From assembly GCA_049340005.1 (NCBI GenBank), contig JBMPIY010000002.1: a stretch of DNA of 64,000 nt; one strand, 5' to 3'. Below, in pieces: positions 9,236 through 19,225 of this stretch; position 1 is the first letter of the stretch, and every line of letters begins with the position of its first letter. The translations under genes and the position numbers were made by a program. The DNA comes from CAXBDP01 sp963974465. GTDB taxonomy: Bacteria; Bacteroidota; Bacteroidia; Cytophagales; Cyclobacteriaceae. The notes beneath the pieces are model-generated. The model made no database searches. It had not been told where the DNA came from and saw nothing but the letters and a program-made list of their open reading frames with translations.

Positions 9236-10120
9236 ATGAATCAAATTGAAGAACGTACATTTTCTCTTGAGGGAGCTAGATCTGGTAAAAAAATTACTGG
9301 AAAAATGACTTTTAGGCCAAATAGCAAAGCAAAGCCAATTATCATTTTCGCACATGGTTTTAAGGGATTTATGGATTGGGGACATTTCCCCATGCTTAGT
9401 GCTGAAATGGCGAAAAATGGATTTGTATTTATTCGATTCAATTTTTCGATGAATGGTATTACAGAAAGCAGTCCAATGGAAATTGAAGATGAAGAAGCCT
9501 TTGGAAGAAATACCTTCAGCGATGAAATGAATGACCTTGGCGCTGTAATCGATTGGGTACAGAAAGAAGCGGGAGGAATTGTAGGTCAAGAACTAAATCT
9601 GGATCAACTTAGCCTAATGGGGCATAGTCGTGGCGGCGGGTTGGTCATATTGAAAGCCACAGAAGACCCGAGAGTAAAAGCTACCATAAGTCTTGCAGGT
9701 GTGCATGACTTCTCCACAAGATACCCACCCGCAATGCTACAAAAGTGGAAACAAGATGGCGTACTCTATGTACTAAATGGTCGTACAGGTAAAAATTTAC
9801 CCGTATATTGGGAGACAGTCGAGGATTTTTTGGCTAGTAAAGATCGCTTTGATATTCCAAATAGAATAAAAACGCTTTCGACGCCATTACTGCTTTTTCA
9901 TGGTGATCAAGACGAAACTTTAGCGGTTTCTACAGCTTATACTTTAGCATCCTGGAAACCGGATGCTAAGCTGATAGTAATGGAAGGAGCTGGCCACACA
10001 TTTGGTGGTAAGCATCCTTGGACGCAGGAAAACCTGCCTGACTATGCACAAGAAATTGTCAATGAAAGCACAAACTTTTTAAAAATGCATTATGAAAAAC
10101 CTCCCACCAAACATTCATAA
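9236..10120 (+). CDS. Alpha/beta hydrolase, dienelactone-hydrolase-like
   Basis: Soluble serine hydrolase of 294 residues with the oxyanion region IIFAHGFKGF (about 36-45), nucleophile elbow GHSRGGG (S131), an acid candidate in LLFHGDQDETL and the catalytic histidine in EGAGHTFGG. There is no signal peptide. The end overlaps the next gene by 29 bases, which suggests shared translation with the BioF-like synthase; biotin pathways often use an esterase of this fold (BioH and analogues) next to BioF, so a pimeloyl-ester hydrolase role is possible but unproven. Confidence 0.8.
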   Translation: MNQIEERTFSLEGARSGKKITGKMTFRPNSKAKPIIIFAHGFKGFMDWGHFPMLSAEMAKNGFVFIRFNFSMNGITESSPMEIEDEEAFGRNTFSDEMNDLGAVIDWVQKEAGGIVGQELNLDQLSLMGHSRGGGLVILKATEDPRVKATISLAGVHDFSTRYPPAMLQKWKQDGVLYVLNGRTGKNLPVYWETVEDFLASKDRFDIPNRIKTLSTPLLLFHGDQDETLAVSTAYTLASWKPDAKLIVMEGAGHTFGGKHPWTQENLPDYAQEIVNESTNFLKMHYEKPPTKHS

Positions 10121-11252
10121 AAAGTTAGCCGACAGAGTAGCAAAAGGTAATCTAAGGAAGCTACCAAGCATTCAAAGCAATATTGATTTTTCATCGAATG
10201 ATTATCTAGGCATGGCTCGCTCCGAAGGCCTCCGCATGCGCATTTCCGATGCTCATAATAAGCTCACTCACAATCAAAACGGAGCTACAGGAAGTAGATT
10301 ATTAACTGGAAACAATCAACTGCACAGAGAAATAGAAAGTGAATTAGCCGCACTTTTCAATGCTCCAGCAAGTTTACTATTTCAATCGGGCTATATGGCC
10401 AATTTGGCGATTTTCTCTGCCCTCCCGCAAAAAGGCGACACGATCATCCACGATGAACTTATTCACGCATGTGTAAAAGATGGTGCACGCCTCAGTTTCG
10501 CAGACCGATACTCCTTCCGCCATAATGATTTAGAAGATTTGGAGCGGAAAATAAAGAAAGCCAAAGGCAATGTATATGTAGGAATTGAATCGGTGTATTC
10601 TATGGATGGAGATGTAGCACCTATGAAAGAAATGGCCGCTTTGTGCAATAAATACGGATGCTATCTGATTGTAGATGAAGCGCATAGCACGGGCGTAGCA
10701 GGCCGATACGGAAATGGACTTGCCTGCGAACTGGGAATCCAAAAAGAGCTTTTGGCTGTGGTATATACTTTTGGTAAAGCTATGGGAATACATGGCGCAT
10801 GCATTACTGGTAGCGAAGAGCTAATTCAATACCTGATCAATTTCAGTAGGCCATTCATTTATACTACGGCTATGGACAATCACAGTTTGCTGGCAATTCG
10901 AGAAGCATTTCGGTTTTTAGCTGTGCACCCTGAGTTGGTAGATGGCCTCAACACGAATATCCAACTGTGCCATCAATATTTGAACGACCTTGAAAGCTGG
11001 GCTGATGATGTGGCGTTTAAAGCTCAGCCTTATGCAATTCAGCCATTGATCATTCCAGGCAATCATCGAGTGAAATGGCTATCGCAGGAACTTCTGGACT
11101 ATGGATTGGATGTGCGACCTGTTTTGTCTCCCACAGTTCCCGAAGGTGAGGAACGCCTGCGCGTAACAATACATCAATACAACAGCGAAGAGGAAATACT
11201 CCAGCTCAGGGACTTACTGAAAGAACTACTTCCAAGATTACCCCAACATTAA
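10092..11252 (+). CDS. bioF: Alpha-oxoamine synthase, 8-amino-7-oxononanoate synthase-like
   Basis: PLP enzyme of 386 residues that condenses an acyl thioester with an amino acid. Features: SSNDYLG (34-40), GATGSRLLTGN, DEAHSTGVAG (195-204, holds the PLP-pyridine aspartate) and the PLP lysine K229 in YTFGKAMGIHGA. The size and motifs fit BioF (pimeloyl thioester plus alanine), though 2-amino-3-ketobutyrate CoA ligase and serine palmitoyltransferase share the fold, and Bacteroidota make sphingolipids. The rest of a biotin operon is not in the window. It overlaps the preceding hydrolase by 29 bases. Confidence 0.8.
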   Translation: MKNLPPNIHKKLADRVAKGNLRKLPSIQSNIDFSSNDYLGMARSEGLRMRISDAHNKLTHNQNGATGSRLLTGNNQLHREIESELAALFNAPASLLFQSGYMANLAIFSALPQKGDTIIHDELIHACVKDGARLSFADRYSFRHNDLEDLERKIKKAKGNVYVGIESVYSMDGDVAPMKEMAALCNKYGCYLIVDEAHSTGVAGRYGNGLACELGIQKELLAVVYTFGKAMGIHGACITGSEELIQYLINFSRPFIYTTAMDNHSLLAIREAFRFLAVHPELVDGLNTNIQLCHQYLNDLESWADDVAFKAQPYAIQPLIIPGNHRVKWLSQELLDYGLDVRPVLSPTVPEGEERLRVTIHQYNSEEEILQLRDLLKELLPRLPQH

Positions 11253-11294
11253 AGATGTAACAAATAGCCGTATATTTGGATTTTTAAATAAGTC

Positions 11295-12995
11295 TTGGAA
11301 AATAAGAATAGCTATACCAAACCCATAGTAAAACCTAACACCAAAAAGGTCTATGAGCCTATATTGGCTGGGTCGGATGAATGGCCGGTAGTAAAGCTGG
11401 CCAAAAATCGCAAAAATTTTATCGAAGAGGTAATTCAAGCTAGCCATTCCAAAATCTCTGAGCTTACCATTTCACCACAAGCCTTGCTAGATGAAGTGGA
11501 GCTCACTATGTACAAGGAGCGGCTTAGAATTAAGCAAAACCCTTGGTTGGTCGACCCTGACGATGAACTTCCTTTTTGGAATAAAATCCGCTCACAGCTT
11601 ATCGCACTTTCACGCGCTGAGGATTACGACGAGGAAGTTGTAAAAGATTTGCTGGAGCAGATTGTAAGCAGATACGCCAACGAAATTGCAGGTAATTTCA
11701 AGCCTTCGAGCTATCGATTTGCCAGAACGGTAGCAAATTTTGGCTTTTCGAGATTACTAAATGCCAGTCGTTTAGGATTCAAATCCATTTTTAGCAATCA
11801 ACTTACTATGCAGGATAAAATACACATAGTAGGCGAGACTGAGCAAATGCGAGAGCTATCAAAAATTGGCACTGTGGTAGTAGTTCCCACACACTTTAGC
11901 AATCTGGATTCGATACTTATAGGCTGGGTAATTAATACGATGGGTCTACCACCATTTATTTATGGCGCTGGGCTCAATCTTTTCAATATTGGTATATTTG
12001 CCTATTTCATGAATAGCCTTGGCGCCTATAAAGTAGATCGCCGCAAAAAGAACCTAATTTACCTCGAAACACTCAAAACCTATTCCCGCCTTGCCATCAA
12101 AAATGGCTGCCATAGTTTGTTCTTCCCAGGTGGGACTCGTTCTCGCTCAGGTATGATCGAGAGCAAGTTAAAACTTGGACTATTGGGCTCAGCAATGGAA
12201 GCACAGCGAGAAATCTATGAAGAAAATGGAAACCGCAAGATTTTCATCGTTCCGGTAGTGCTCAATTACCATTTCGTATTGGAAGCTCCTGCACTAATCA
12301 ATGAGCATTTGAAACAAGAAGGTCAAGAGCGTTATTATGTAGAAAAAGATGAATACTCAGGCTCCTACAAAATTCTGACTTTCCTATTGAAGTTCTTCAC
12401 CAAAGGATCTGACATTTCTGTTTCGATAGGCAAAGGAATGGATATATTGGGCAATCCCGTAGATATGCAAGGCAATAGTCTCGATAAGCATGGCAAAATC
12501 ATCGACACAAAAGACTATTTCCTAAGCAGCGGAAAAGTGCAGAAAGACAAACAGCGAGAGCAGGAATATACCGATAATCTTGGGAGAGTAATTGTAAAAG
12601 AATTTCATCGAATTAGTCGTGTGTTTTCTAGCCATTTGGTCGCCTATGCAGCCTTTAGTATTCTGAGAAAAAAGCATAAGCGTTTAGATTTATATTCATT
12701 TTTGCGCTTACCAGTAGAAGAGCTAATCATTCCTTATGATCAATTCCGGGATGCTTTTTTCAAATTGCGGGAGGAATTATTCAGACAATACGAAAATGGA
12801 ATTTGTGATTTAGCTCCCCACCTTACGGAGGATTTGGATGAGGTAATAGCCCATGGTTTGAGCAATGTAGGAATGTACCACGCCAAAAGACCTTTGGTGA
12901 AAAATAAAGATGGAGATTTGGTAAGTGAGGATCTCAATCTACTATATTATTATCGCAACAGACTGGAGGGATACGATCTTGAGAAAATCATCTGA
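11295..12995 (+). CDS. PlsB-like glycerol-3-phosphate / lysophosphatidate acyltransferase
   Basis: The 566 residues contain the acyltransferase motif H-x4-D as THFSNLDS (H200, D205) and the phosphate-binding motif FPGGTRSRSG (277-286), in the order found in glycerophospholipid acyltransferases. It is much longer than PlsC and nearer PlsB in size; no clear membrane helix is obvious. The start is a TTG at 11295. The next gene, gpsA, supplies glycerol 3-phosphate and starts inside this gene's end, so the two work in the same first step of phospholipid synthesis. Confidence 0.85.
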   Translation: MENKNSYTKPIVKPNTKKVYEPILAGSDEWPVVKLAKNRKNFIEEVIQASHSKISELTISPQALLDEVELTMYKERLRIKQNPWLVDPDDELPFWNKIRSQLIALSRAEDYDEEVVKDLLEQIVSRYANEIAGNFKPSSYRFARTVANFGFSRLLNASRLGFKSIFSNQLTMQDKIHIVGETEQMRELSKIGTVVVVPTHFSNLDSILIGWVINTMGLPPFIYGAGLNLFNIGIFAYFMNSLGAYKVDRRKKNLIYLETLKTYSRLAIKNGCHSLFFPGGTRSRSGMIESKLKLGLLGSAMEAQREIYEENGNRKIFIVPVVLNYHFVLEAPALINEHLKQEGQERYYVEKDEYSGSYKILTFLLKFFTKGSDISVSIGKGMDILGNPVDMQGNSLDKHGKIIDTKDYFLSSGKVQKDKQREQEYTDNLGRVIVKEFHRISRVFSSHLVAYAAFSILRKKHKRLDLYSFLRLPVEELIIPYDQFRDAFFKLREELFRQYENGICDLAPHLTEDLDEVIAHGLSNVGMYHAKRPLVKNKDGDLVSEDLNLLYYYRNRLEGYDLEKII

Positions 12996-14031
12996 AAAAC
13001 CTATTGGCGTAATTGGCGCAGGTAGTTTTGGAACTGTGATAGCCAATTGCTTGGCAGAGAATAATAAAGTTCTTTTGTATGTCCGTAGGGCTGAACAAGC
13101 GGCTGAAATAAACCTAAGCCGAAAAAGCAGTAAACAGCAATTGCATGATAATGTAATTATTACTAATAATATCCAACAAGTTGCAGAGGAATGCGAGGTT
13201 ATATTCCCGATAATCCCATCCTCCAATTTTCGGGAAATGATGAGCCAATTTGGGCCATATTTACATCCTTATCATATTTTGATTCATGGCACCAAGGGTT
13301 TGGATATTCAATTACCCGAAGGCGCAAGATTAGATGATCCTGATTTCAAACTTACTCGTGAGCATGTTCGCACAATGAGCGAGGTAATCACCGACGAAAG
13401 CTCTGTCGTAAGAGTGGGCTGCTTAGCAGGACCCAATCTAGCAAGGGAAATGGCGGACAAGCAGCCTGCAGCAACGGTAATTGCCAGCAGATACAATGAA
13501 GTGATATTACAAGGTCAGAAACTCCTTCGTAGCGATCGTTTTCAGGTTTATGGCAATCAGGATATCACAGGTGTAGAACTTTGCGGTGTGCTCAAAAATA
13601 TAATTGCCATAGCTTCTGGCGCATTAAGCGGTTTGGGTTATGGCGATAATGCCAGAGCCTTACTCATAAGCAGAGGCATTGTGGAGATGATACACATGGG
13701 CAAAGCTTTTGGTGGAAATATCGAAGCATTTATAGGCTTGGCCGGAGTTGGCGATTTGGTAGCCACTTGTACCAGTACCCTCAGCCGTAATTTTACGGTT
13801 GGCTACAGACTTGCCAAAGGAGAAAGCCTACCGCAAATAATTGAAAGTATGGAGGAAATAGCTGAAGGTGTGAATACAGTGAAAATCATAACTAAACTCA
13901 CGACAAGCGCCAATTTGAGAGCTCCAATCACCGAAAATCTACATAAAGTACTCTTCGAAGATTTACCTGTAGAAACCGCATTGAACTACCTGATGAAATA
14001 CCCACTAAATGTCGATATCGACTTTCTCTAG
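12979..14031 (+). CDS. gpsA: NAD(P)-dependent glycerol-3-phosphate dehydrogenase GpsA
   Basis: Reduces dihydroxyacetone phosphate to sn-glycerol 3-phosphate for phospholipids. The nucleotide-binding loop GVIGAGSFGTVIA lies at the N-terminus; LIHGTKGLD, GCLAGPNLAREM and NFTVGYRLAKGE follow, with the catalytic lysine in GVLKNIIAIASG. I place the start at the TTG at 12979, which is preceded 8 bases upstream by GGAGGG, a rare Shine-Dalgarno match here, and gives the usual MRKSSEKPIGVIGAG opening; an upstream start at 12925 would add 18 hydrophobic residues. It overlaps the acyltransferase stop by 17 bases. Confidence 0.93.
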   Translation: MRKSSEKPIGVIGAGSFGTVIANCLAENNKVLLYVRRAEQAAEINLSRKSSKQQLHDNVIITNNIQQVAEECEVIFPIIPSSNFREMMSQFGPYLHPYHILIHGTKGLDIQLPEGARLDDPDFKLTREHVRTMSEVITDESSVVRVGCLAGPNLAREMADKQPAATVIASRYNEVILQGQKLLRSDRFQVYGNQDITGVELCGVLKNIIAIASGALSGLGYGDNARALLISRGIVEMIHMGKAFGGNIEAFIGLAGVGDLVATCTSTLSRNFTVGYRLAKGESLPQIIESMEEIAEGVNTVKIITKLTTSANLRAPITENLHKVLFEDLPVETALNYLMKYPLNVDIDFL

Positions 14032-14156
14032 GGCTTTTTCTTCAAAAAAAAGCATTCAAACTTCGAATTAAAATAAATCAGCTTATAAGTTTAGCTGCAA
14101 TACCTATTATTGGCATATCATTTGGGTAATTAGTACAGTCTTATTTCGATTCTTAG

Positions 14157-16121
14157 GTGTTCAAAATCTGTCTTACATATTTTCTACTTTTTCTCCTCCT
14201 GTTGGTCTGCCATGTGGGAATAGCTCAACGCACAAAAGTTATTAGATATGACACGCTCAGATTGCCAGAAAAAAGCTATATCGTAATAGCTGACTCCATG
14301 TACTTTTTCGAATCGGATACTGTATTGATTCTGGCCGATACTATCAAATACAAGCGGGATTCCAAGCAAGTAACCAAAGAAATTCTTGAGGATTTGAAAA
14401 CGAGAATGGGAAGGCGAAAACTTACAAAGGCAATCTATGATGCGCTCATTTCTGTACCTAGAGACCAGTTTGTCGTGGATTCAGCAAAGCTCACCAAAAG
14501 CACCCAGCCATTTGATCCTTACGAAGGAAAAATCATAGGCGATGTAGCTTTGAATAAGCTAACCGTGTTTGGCCCTGAAGTCGACGATACTACCAAAACA
14601 GCTAAAACGATATTTCAGCGCGCATTCAATGCATTACACTGGAAAACAAGTGGTAATGTGATTCGCAACAACCTTACAGTAAAAAAAGGTGAAACCGTAA
14701 CCGCCTCCCGCCTTGCCGATGCTGAGCGTATTTTACGTGAACTGCCCTTTATCCGAGATGCTCGTATCGAAGTAGTACCCCGACCAAATTCAGATACAGT
14801 TGATTTAGTTCTTATCACTCAAGATGTATTTCCCTACTCCTTCAATATCGAACCGCGAGATATAGATGCAGGAATTTTAGATATAGACCAAAGAAATTTA
14901 TTTGGTCTTGGCTATGAATTTGACAATCGACTTCAGATTTCCAACAATCAAGATCAAGTTGTGAATTATAGAGGTTTGATCAGGATACCAAACATTCGCA
15001 GATCGTTTACCGTTGGCGAATTTTCTTTTAGCAATAATTATAGGGAAAGAGGTGTTCGAGCCAATTTTTACAGAGACTTCATCACACCTCAGATAAAATG
15101 GGCGGGAGGATTAGAACTTAGCCATTTACAAGAACGCGGTGAAAGATTTGTGCCAATTGACACGTCAACAATATTCTTTTATAGCACCTACAATCAGCAA
15201 GATTTTTGGCTAGGTCACGCTTTCAAGTTGGGCTTGGCCAATGAAGATGCTGATGAAAGAACCCGACTAATATTAAGCGGGAGGTTCAAACGCACCGACT
15301 ATATCAATAGACCCTTTTTTGTAACAGAAGAGTCAAACCAGCTTTTTCAAAATTCGAATTTATTCCTAGGAGCAATCGCAATTTCTCAAAGAAACTACTA
15401 TAAAGATAGGTTGATTTATGGATATGGACGTACGGAGGATATTCCCATAGGATATTATGCTGAAGCTACATTTGGTTTAGAAAAAAGGGAATTTTATAAC
15501 CGTAATTATGTTGGATTTAAAGCTTCAAAGGGAGGTTTTATCAACCAATTAGGCTATTTATATACATCCTTTTCTTATGAAACCTTTCTCAAAGCGGGAG
15601 GAATCAAAGAGCAAGGCCGAATTGATTTGGAGCAATTATTTTTCACCAACTTACTCGAAATAAAGAAATGGAGATTTCGCCAATTTATCACTTTTCAATA
15701 CACACATGGACTCAATCGATTCAATGATGAGTTCATTACAATCAACAATCAAGATGGAGTTAGAGGCTTAAGTAGTCCCTTTTTCCGAGGCACACAACGA
15801 CTGAAACTTAATTTAGAAACAGTTGCTTTCACACCTATTGAAGGTGTCGGCTTTAGAGTAGCATTTTATGGCTTTGCAGATATAGGGTATATTAACAGAA
15901 GTAAGGTTAATATATTTTCGGGCAGAATGTATAATGGTATTGGCTTGGGGCTTCGAATCAGAAATGATAATTTGACCTTCCGTGCTTTTGAGATGCGTTT
16001 GGCTTATTATCCAAACTTACCTGGAGATATCAATCCATTCGGCATAGACTTTTCAGGCTCATCCTCGGCGCGCTTCAACGATTTTATTACCACCCGCCCT
16101 GGTCAGCGTGAATTTAGGTAA
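14157..16121 (+). CDS. Outer membrane POTRA/beta-barrel protein (BamA/TamA-like)
   Basis: The 654 residues start at a GTG and open with a signal peptide (FKICLTYFLLFLLLLVCHVG, cut near IAQ). A stretch around 165-220 (GNVIRNNLTVKKGE ... RILRELPFIRDARIEVVP) has the form of a POTRA domain, and the rest looks like an Omp85-type 16-strand barrel rich in alternating aromatic strands. It is shorter than BamA, with one or two POTRA units, so a surface-antigen/ShlB- or TamA-like role is more likely than BamA itself. Four octamer copies fall in it (14704, 15102, 15277, 15594), the highest number for any gene in the window. Confidence 0.8.
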   Translation: MFKICLTYFLLFLLLLVCHVGIAQRTKVIRYDTLRLPEKSYIVIADSMYFFESDTVLILADTIKYKRDSKQVTKEILEDLKTRMGRRKLTKAIYDALISVPRDQFVVDSAKLTKSTQPFDPYEGKIIGDVALNKLTVFGPEVDDTTKTAKTIFQRAFNALHWKTSGNVIRNNLTVKKGETVTASRLADAERILRELPFIRDARIEVVPRPNSDTVDLVLITQDVFPYSFNIEPRDIDAGILDIDQRNLFGLGYEFDNRLQISNNQDQVVNYRGLIRIPNIRRSFTVGEFSFSNNYRERGVRANFYRDFITPQIKWAGGLELSHLQERGERFVPIDTSTIFFYSTYNQQDFWLGHAFKLGLANEDADERTRLILSGRFKRTDYINRPFFVTEESNQLFQNSNLFLGAIAISQRNYYKDRLIYGYGRTEDIPIGYYAEATFGLEKREFYNRNYVGFKASKGGFINQLGYLYTSFSYETFLKAGGIKEQGRIDLEQLFFTNLLEIKKWRFRQFITFQYTHGLNRFNDEFITINNQDGVRGLSSPFFRGTQRLKLNLETVAFTPIEGVGFRVAFYGFADIGYINRSKVNIFSGRMYNGIGLGLRIRNDNLTFRAFEMRLAYYPNLPGDINPFGIDFSGSSSARFNDFITTRPGQREFR

Positions 16122-16133
16122 TATCAATCAGGT

Positions 16134-17381
16134 TCAATTTACGTTTTTCGTCTTTTCTAAATTGGCCAGCCGCTGTAATAAAGGCGGATGTGAATAATTG
16201 AAAAACACATACAAAGGATGCGGTGTCAAATGAGCTAAATTTTCCACCGACAGCTTTTTTAAAGCATTTTGTAATGGCGCTGCTGCATAATATTTGGCTG
16301 CAAAACTATCCGCCTCAAACTCATTTTTGCGACTTAGCAAATTACCCAACAGACCAATCAAAAAAGAAATAGGGCTATACAAAATCCCAAATGCGAGTAA
16401 GTTCAAATGAATTGCCCATTGGTCTCCTCCCAAAGCAAGCGATAGTTTAGACTCAAACAATAATAACGACAGTACAAAAAGCATTAGACCGGTGGTGAAA
16501 AAAGATAGAGCCATACTTTTAGGAATATGCTTCAATTTGTAGTGCCCGACCTCATGTGCTAATACTGCAACTAGCTCATTTGTTTCGTGTTGGTTGATCA
16601 ATGTATCATAAAGCACAATTTGCTTCTTACGACCCATTCCGGAGAAAAATGCATTGGCACGGGAAGATCTTTTGGAGCCATCAATTACCATGATTTTTGT
16701 GAGTGGAAAATCAACCTTTTTGGCGAATTCGGCTATTTCATTTCTTAGCTCGCCATCTGCAAGCGGCTTAAGTTTATTGAAAATTGGTAATATCCACGAG
16801 GCATAGAATAGATTCATTAGCAGCGAGAAGGCCATCATGACTAAGAGAAATATCCACCAGAAATCTGAACCTAGCTTTTCTATGATGTACAAAAATGCAA
16901 ATAATAACCCTCCACCGAGTATAGCTCCTAGCAAGTAGCCTTTGAGCTTATCTGCAATAAAAACCTTGAATGTAGTCTTGTTAAAGCCGAACTTCTCTTC
17001 GATTACAAAAGTGCTATATAACTGAAATGGCAAGCCAAAAAGGTCAGAAACTACCGCTAGCACTGCAAAGAATAAAAATGGCTGCCAAAAGGGATTTTCG
17101 ATCCATTGGCGAAGATAAATATCCAACTCACCAAAAAGCCCGAATGATAATAAAGCAATAGTAAATGCCGCACTAATGGTAGAACTAATCAATGCAAATC
17201 GGCTGCGGACTTTCTGGTATTCCATAGCCTTGGCATATTTCTCTTCATCGTAAATTCCTCCCGCTTCTTTTGGTAGTTTTGGTGAAAAACGTTTCAAATT
17301 CAACCAAGATAACCAACGATCAAAAAGAAAGTGTGCAATGGTGATGATTAGAATAATCACTAAAATAGATGTACTACTCAT
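16134..17381 (-). CDS. M48 family CAAX-prenyl-protease-like metallopeptidase
   Basis: Integral membrane zinc peptidase of 415 residues related to Ste24/HtpX. It has several membrane segments, the zinc motif HEVGH (H276, E277, H280) and the third ligand glutamate in RKNEFEADSFA (E354). Bacterial members take part in membrane protein quality control; the substrate is unknown. It starts 3 bases after the stop of the PorP/SprF-like gene and should be co-transcribed with it. It converges with the barrel protein gene, with 12 bases between stops. Confidence 0.88.
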   Translation of the reverse strand: MSSTSILVIILIITIAHFLFDRWLSWLNLKRFSPKLPKEAGGIYDEEKYAKAMEYQKVRSRFALISSTISAAFTIALLSFGLFGELDIYLRQWIENPFWQPFLFFAVLAVVSDLFGLPFQLYSTFVIEEKFGFNKTTFKVFIADKLKGYLLGAILGGGLLFAFLYIIEKLGSDFWWIFLLVMMAFSLLMNLFYASWILPIFNKLKPLADGELRNEIAEFAKKVDFPLTKIMVIDGSKRSSRANAFFSGMGRKKQIVLYDTLINQHETNELVAVLAHEVGHYKLKHIPKSMALSFFTTGLMLFVLSLLLFESKLSLALGGDQWAIHLNLLAFGILYSPISFLIGLLGNLLSRKNEFEADSFAAKYYAAAPLQNALKKLSVENLAHLTPHPLYVFFNYSHPPLLQRLANLEKTKNVN

Positions 17382-17384
17382 ACA

Positions 17385-18428
17385 CTAAAATTTTGGTAGA
17401 GGTATTGGCCTTTTGTTTACAACAGGTCTTCTTTCATCGCTTATCGGAAACAAATAGGTAAGTGATAATTCATGTGCACCTCCAGAACTTGAGCCGAATC
17501 GTGAAACTGTGAAATCATAGCTATATCCGACTGAGAGATTGTCGTAGCTAAGACCCACAAGCATAATTACAGATTCATTGTATGGCAAAGTATTGAGCAT
17601 GCTAATTGGCAAGCCTCTATACCATAAGCCAACAACCAAAGGCTCCAAATACAAATATGAACCAATATCTAATTGCTGAAAATCCGCCTGTGATCTGTAT
17701 TGAAATACAGGAACCAAAGCTCTTTCTTTGAATGTATAAGCTAGCTCATATTTTCTTGGGCCTGAGGATAATGGAATCTTCCAACCACCATGAATGGAAG
17801 TACGCATTGGTAAAGTAGAAATCTCGCCTGTAAGGCTTTCATTTGGTTGGTTCACGTGAGAAAATGAAGCTCCCAACCAAGCAGTTTTAGTATAAAAAAG
17901 CCCTCCCAAATCAATAGATAGTAGGTTAGTATTTAAGCCACTGTTTGTGAGATTTGGCAAATTGGGGTCGAAGCCTCCCGTAGGATCCAACTGACTGGCA
18001 AAGACTAATTGACTAAAATCTACATTCCTACGCATATAGCCAACAGATACACCCGGCCTAAAGGTGAGCACTTCGTTCAGTTGCAATTGATAAGCATAAC
18101 TAAGTGCTGCCGTCGTAGATCTAAGTCCGGCTTTTCCTTCTTGATCGGTCATAATTAATACGCCAAGGCCACTATTGTATTCAGGCAGCGCAAAATCTGC
18201 CCAAGCTGTATAGGTCACAAATGAAGAAGGCAATGAAGGCCATTGGTTGCGATAGTTGATTCCCATACGACCTTCTTCTCCACCTCCTGTAAAGGCAGGA
18301 TTTAGGTACAGCTGTGAAGCATAAAATTGCGAGAATTGAGGATCTTGTCCATAGACATCCGTATTCGCAAAAAACTGCAAAAATACCATTAAAGATAAGT
18401 AAAATATGGGCCTTTGAAAAAGAGTCAT
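17385..18428 (-). CDS. PorP/SprF family type IX secretion system membrane protein
   Basis: Outer membrane barrel protein of 347 residues. After a signal peptide ending VYGQ, the mature N-terminus DPQFSQFYASQLYLNPAFTG is the signature of the PorP/SprF family, and the C-terminus ends in barrel-like strands (HELSLTYLFPI). Members anchor or help export individual type IX cargo adhesins in gliding and non-gliding Bacteroidota. No cargo with a type IX C-terminal domain is next to it here, so its partner is unknown. It is followed closely by an M48 peptidase gene. Confidence 0.9.
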   Translation of the reverse strand: MTLFQRPIFYLSLMVFLQFFANTDVYGQDPQFSQFYASQLYLNPAFTGGGEEGRMGINYRNQWPSLPSSFVTYTAWADFALPEYNSGLGVLIMTDQEGKAGLRSTTAALSYAYQLQLNEVLTFRPGVSVGYMRRNVDFSQLVFASQLDPTGGFDPNLPNLTNSGLNTNLLSIDLGGLFYTKTAWLGASFSHVNQPNESLTGEISTLPMRTSIHGGWKIPLSSGPRKYELAYTFKERALVPVFQYRSQADFQQLDIGSYLYLEPLVVGLWYRGLPISMLNTLPYNESVIMLVGLSYDNLSVGYSYDFTVSRFGSSSGGAHELSLTYLFPISDERRPVVNKRPIPLPKF

Positions 18429-18619
18429 TAAGGCAGTAACGAAGAAATTATTCTATTGATTTTTTAAAAGTTGTGTAATTTATACATAAAGCCTCATTTG
18501 AAAAATTGTTTTGGATTTACCACCAATAAAATAATTCACTAAACCTTCAAAAAGTATTTTGATAAATTTCAAATAAGGTTACAAATTGAGGCTCAAAATT
18601 TAATAAATCTTGAATAGAA

Positions 18620-19225
18620 ATGGCCGTTATTGACTTAACATTGAGCATTACAGATAAAATTCCTGTTTTCCCAGGAGACAAGCGTCCAACCATAGAACCT
18701 GCTGCAACTATAGCTAATCAAGGTTGGAATGCACTCCGATATTCGTTTGGGACGCACTTTGCCACACATATAGATGCGCCTTTTCATATGTTAGAAAATG
18801 GAAAAAAACTAACTGATTTTCCGCCAGAAACATTTATAGGTGAAGCGATTGTCATTGATGTGAGAGGTCAATCTAGCATTGCGCATGATTTGGAAGAAGT
18901 GAGGGAGGGTGATTTTGTTTTCTTCCATACCGACCATATTAAAAATATTAGCGGAGATTATTTTGTTGGAAATCCTGTAATAAGTCCAGCAACAGCACAA
19001 TTGCTGGTGGATAAGAAAGTAAGGATCGTAGGTTTAGATTCTTTTACGCCGGATGGGGCACCTTACAATGAGCATAAACTGTTCTTTAGAAATGATATAT
19101 TGATTGTTGAGAACTTAGTTGGCTTAGAAACGTTACCTACTCAACGCTTCTCAGTAATTATAGCACCGCTTAAAATTGATCAAGCCGATGGTGCACCTTG
19201 TAGGGTATTTGCATTAATTCCTTAA
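18620..19225 (+). CDS. Cyclase / kynurenine-formamidase-like metal-dependent hydrolase
   Basis: Soluble protein of 201 residues from the cyclase family (arylformamidase-like fold). The metal and active-site motif reads FGTHFATHIDAPFHM near residues 45-60, close to the HxGTHxDxPxH pattern, here with alanine and threonine in the middle. PVFPGDKRP at the N-terminus also fits. The family hydrolyses N-formylkynurenine, isatin or related amides; no tryptophan-degradation genes are adjacent, so the substrate is open. Single gene. Confidence 0.85.
   Translation: MAVIDLTLSITDKIPVFPGDKRPTIEPAATIANQGWNALRYSFGTHFATHIDAPFHMLENGKKLTDFPPETFIGEAIVIDVRGQSSIAHDLEEVREGDFVFFHTDHIKNISGDYFVGNPVISPATAQLLVDKKVRIVGLDSFTPDGAPYNEHKLFFRNDILIVENLVGLETLPTQRFSVIIAPLKIDQADGAPCRVFALIP

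Noticed and set aside
9197..9589. 130-residue minus-strand reading frame opposite the hydrolase gene
   Set aside because: Lies inside a well-supported gene on the other strand with no family features.
14032..14156. A-rich and T-rich stretch after gpsA as a terminator
   Set aside because: Only a poor A/T stem (GCTTTTT with AAAAAGC) is possible, not convincing.
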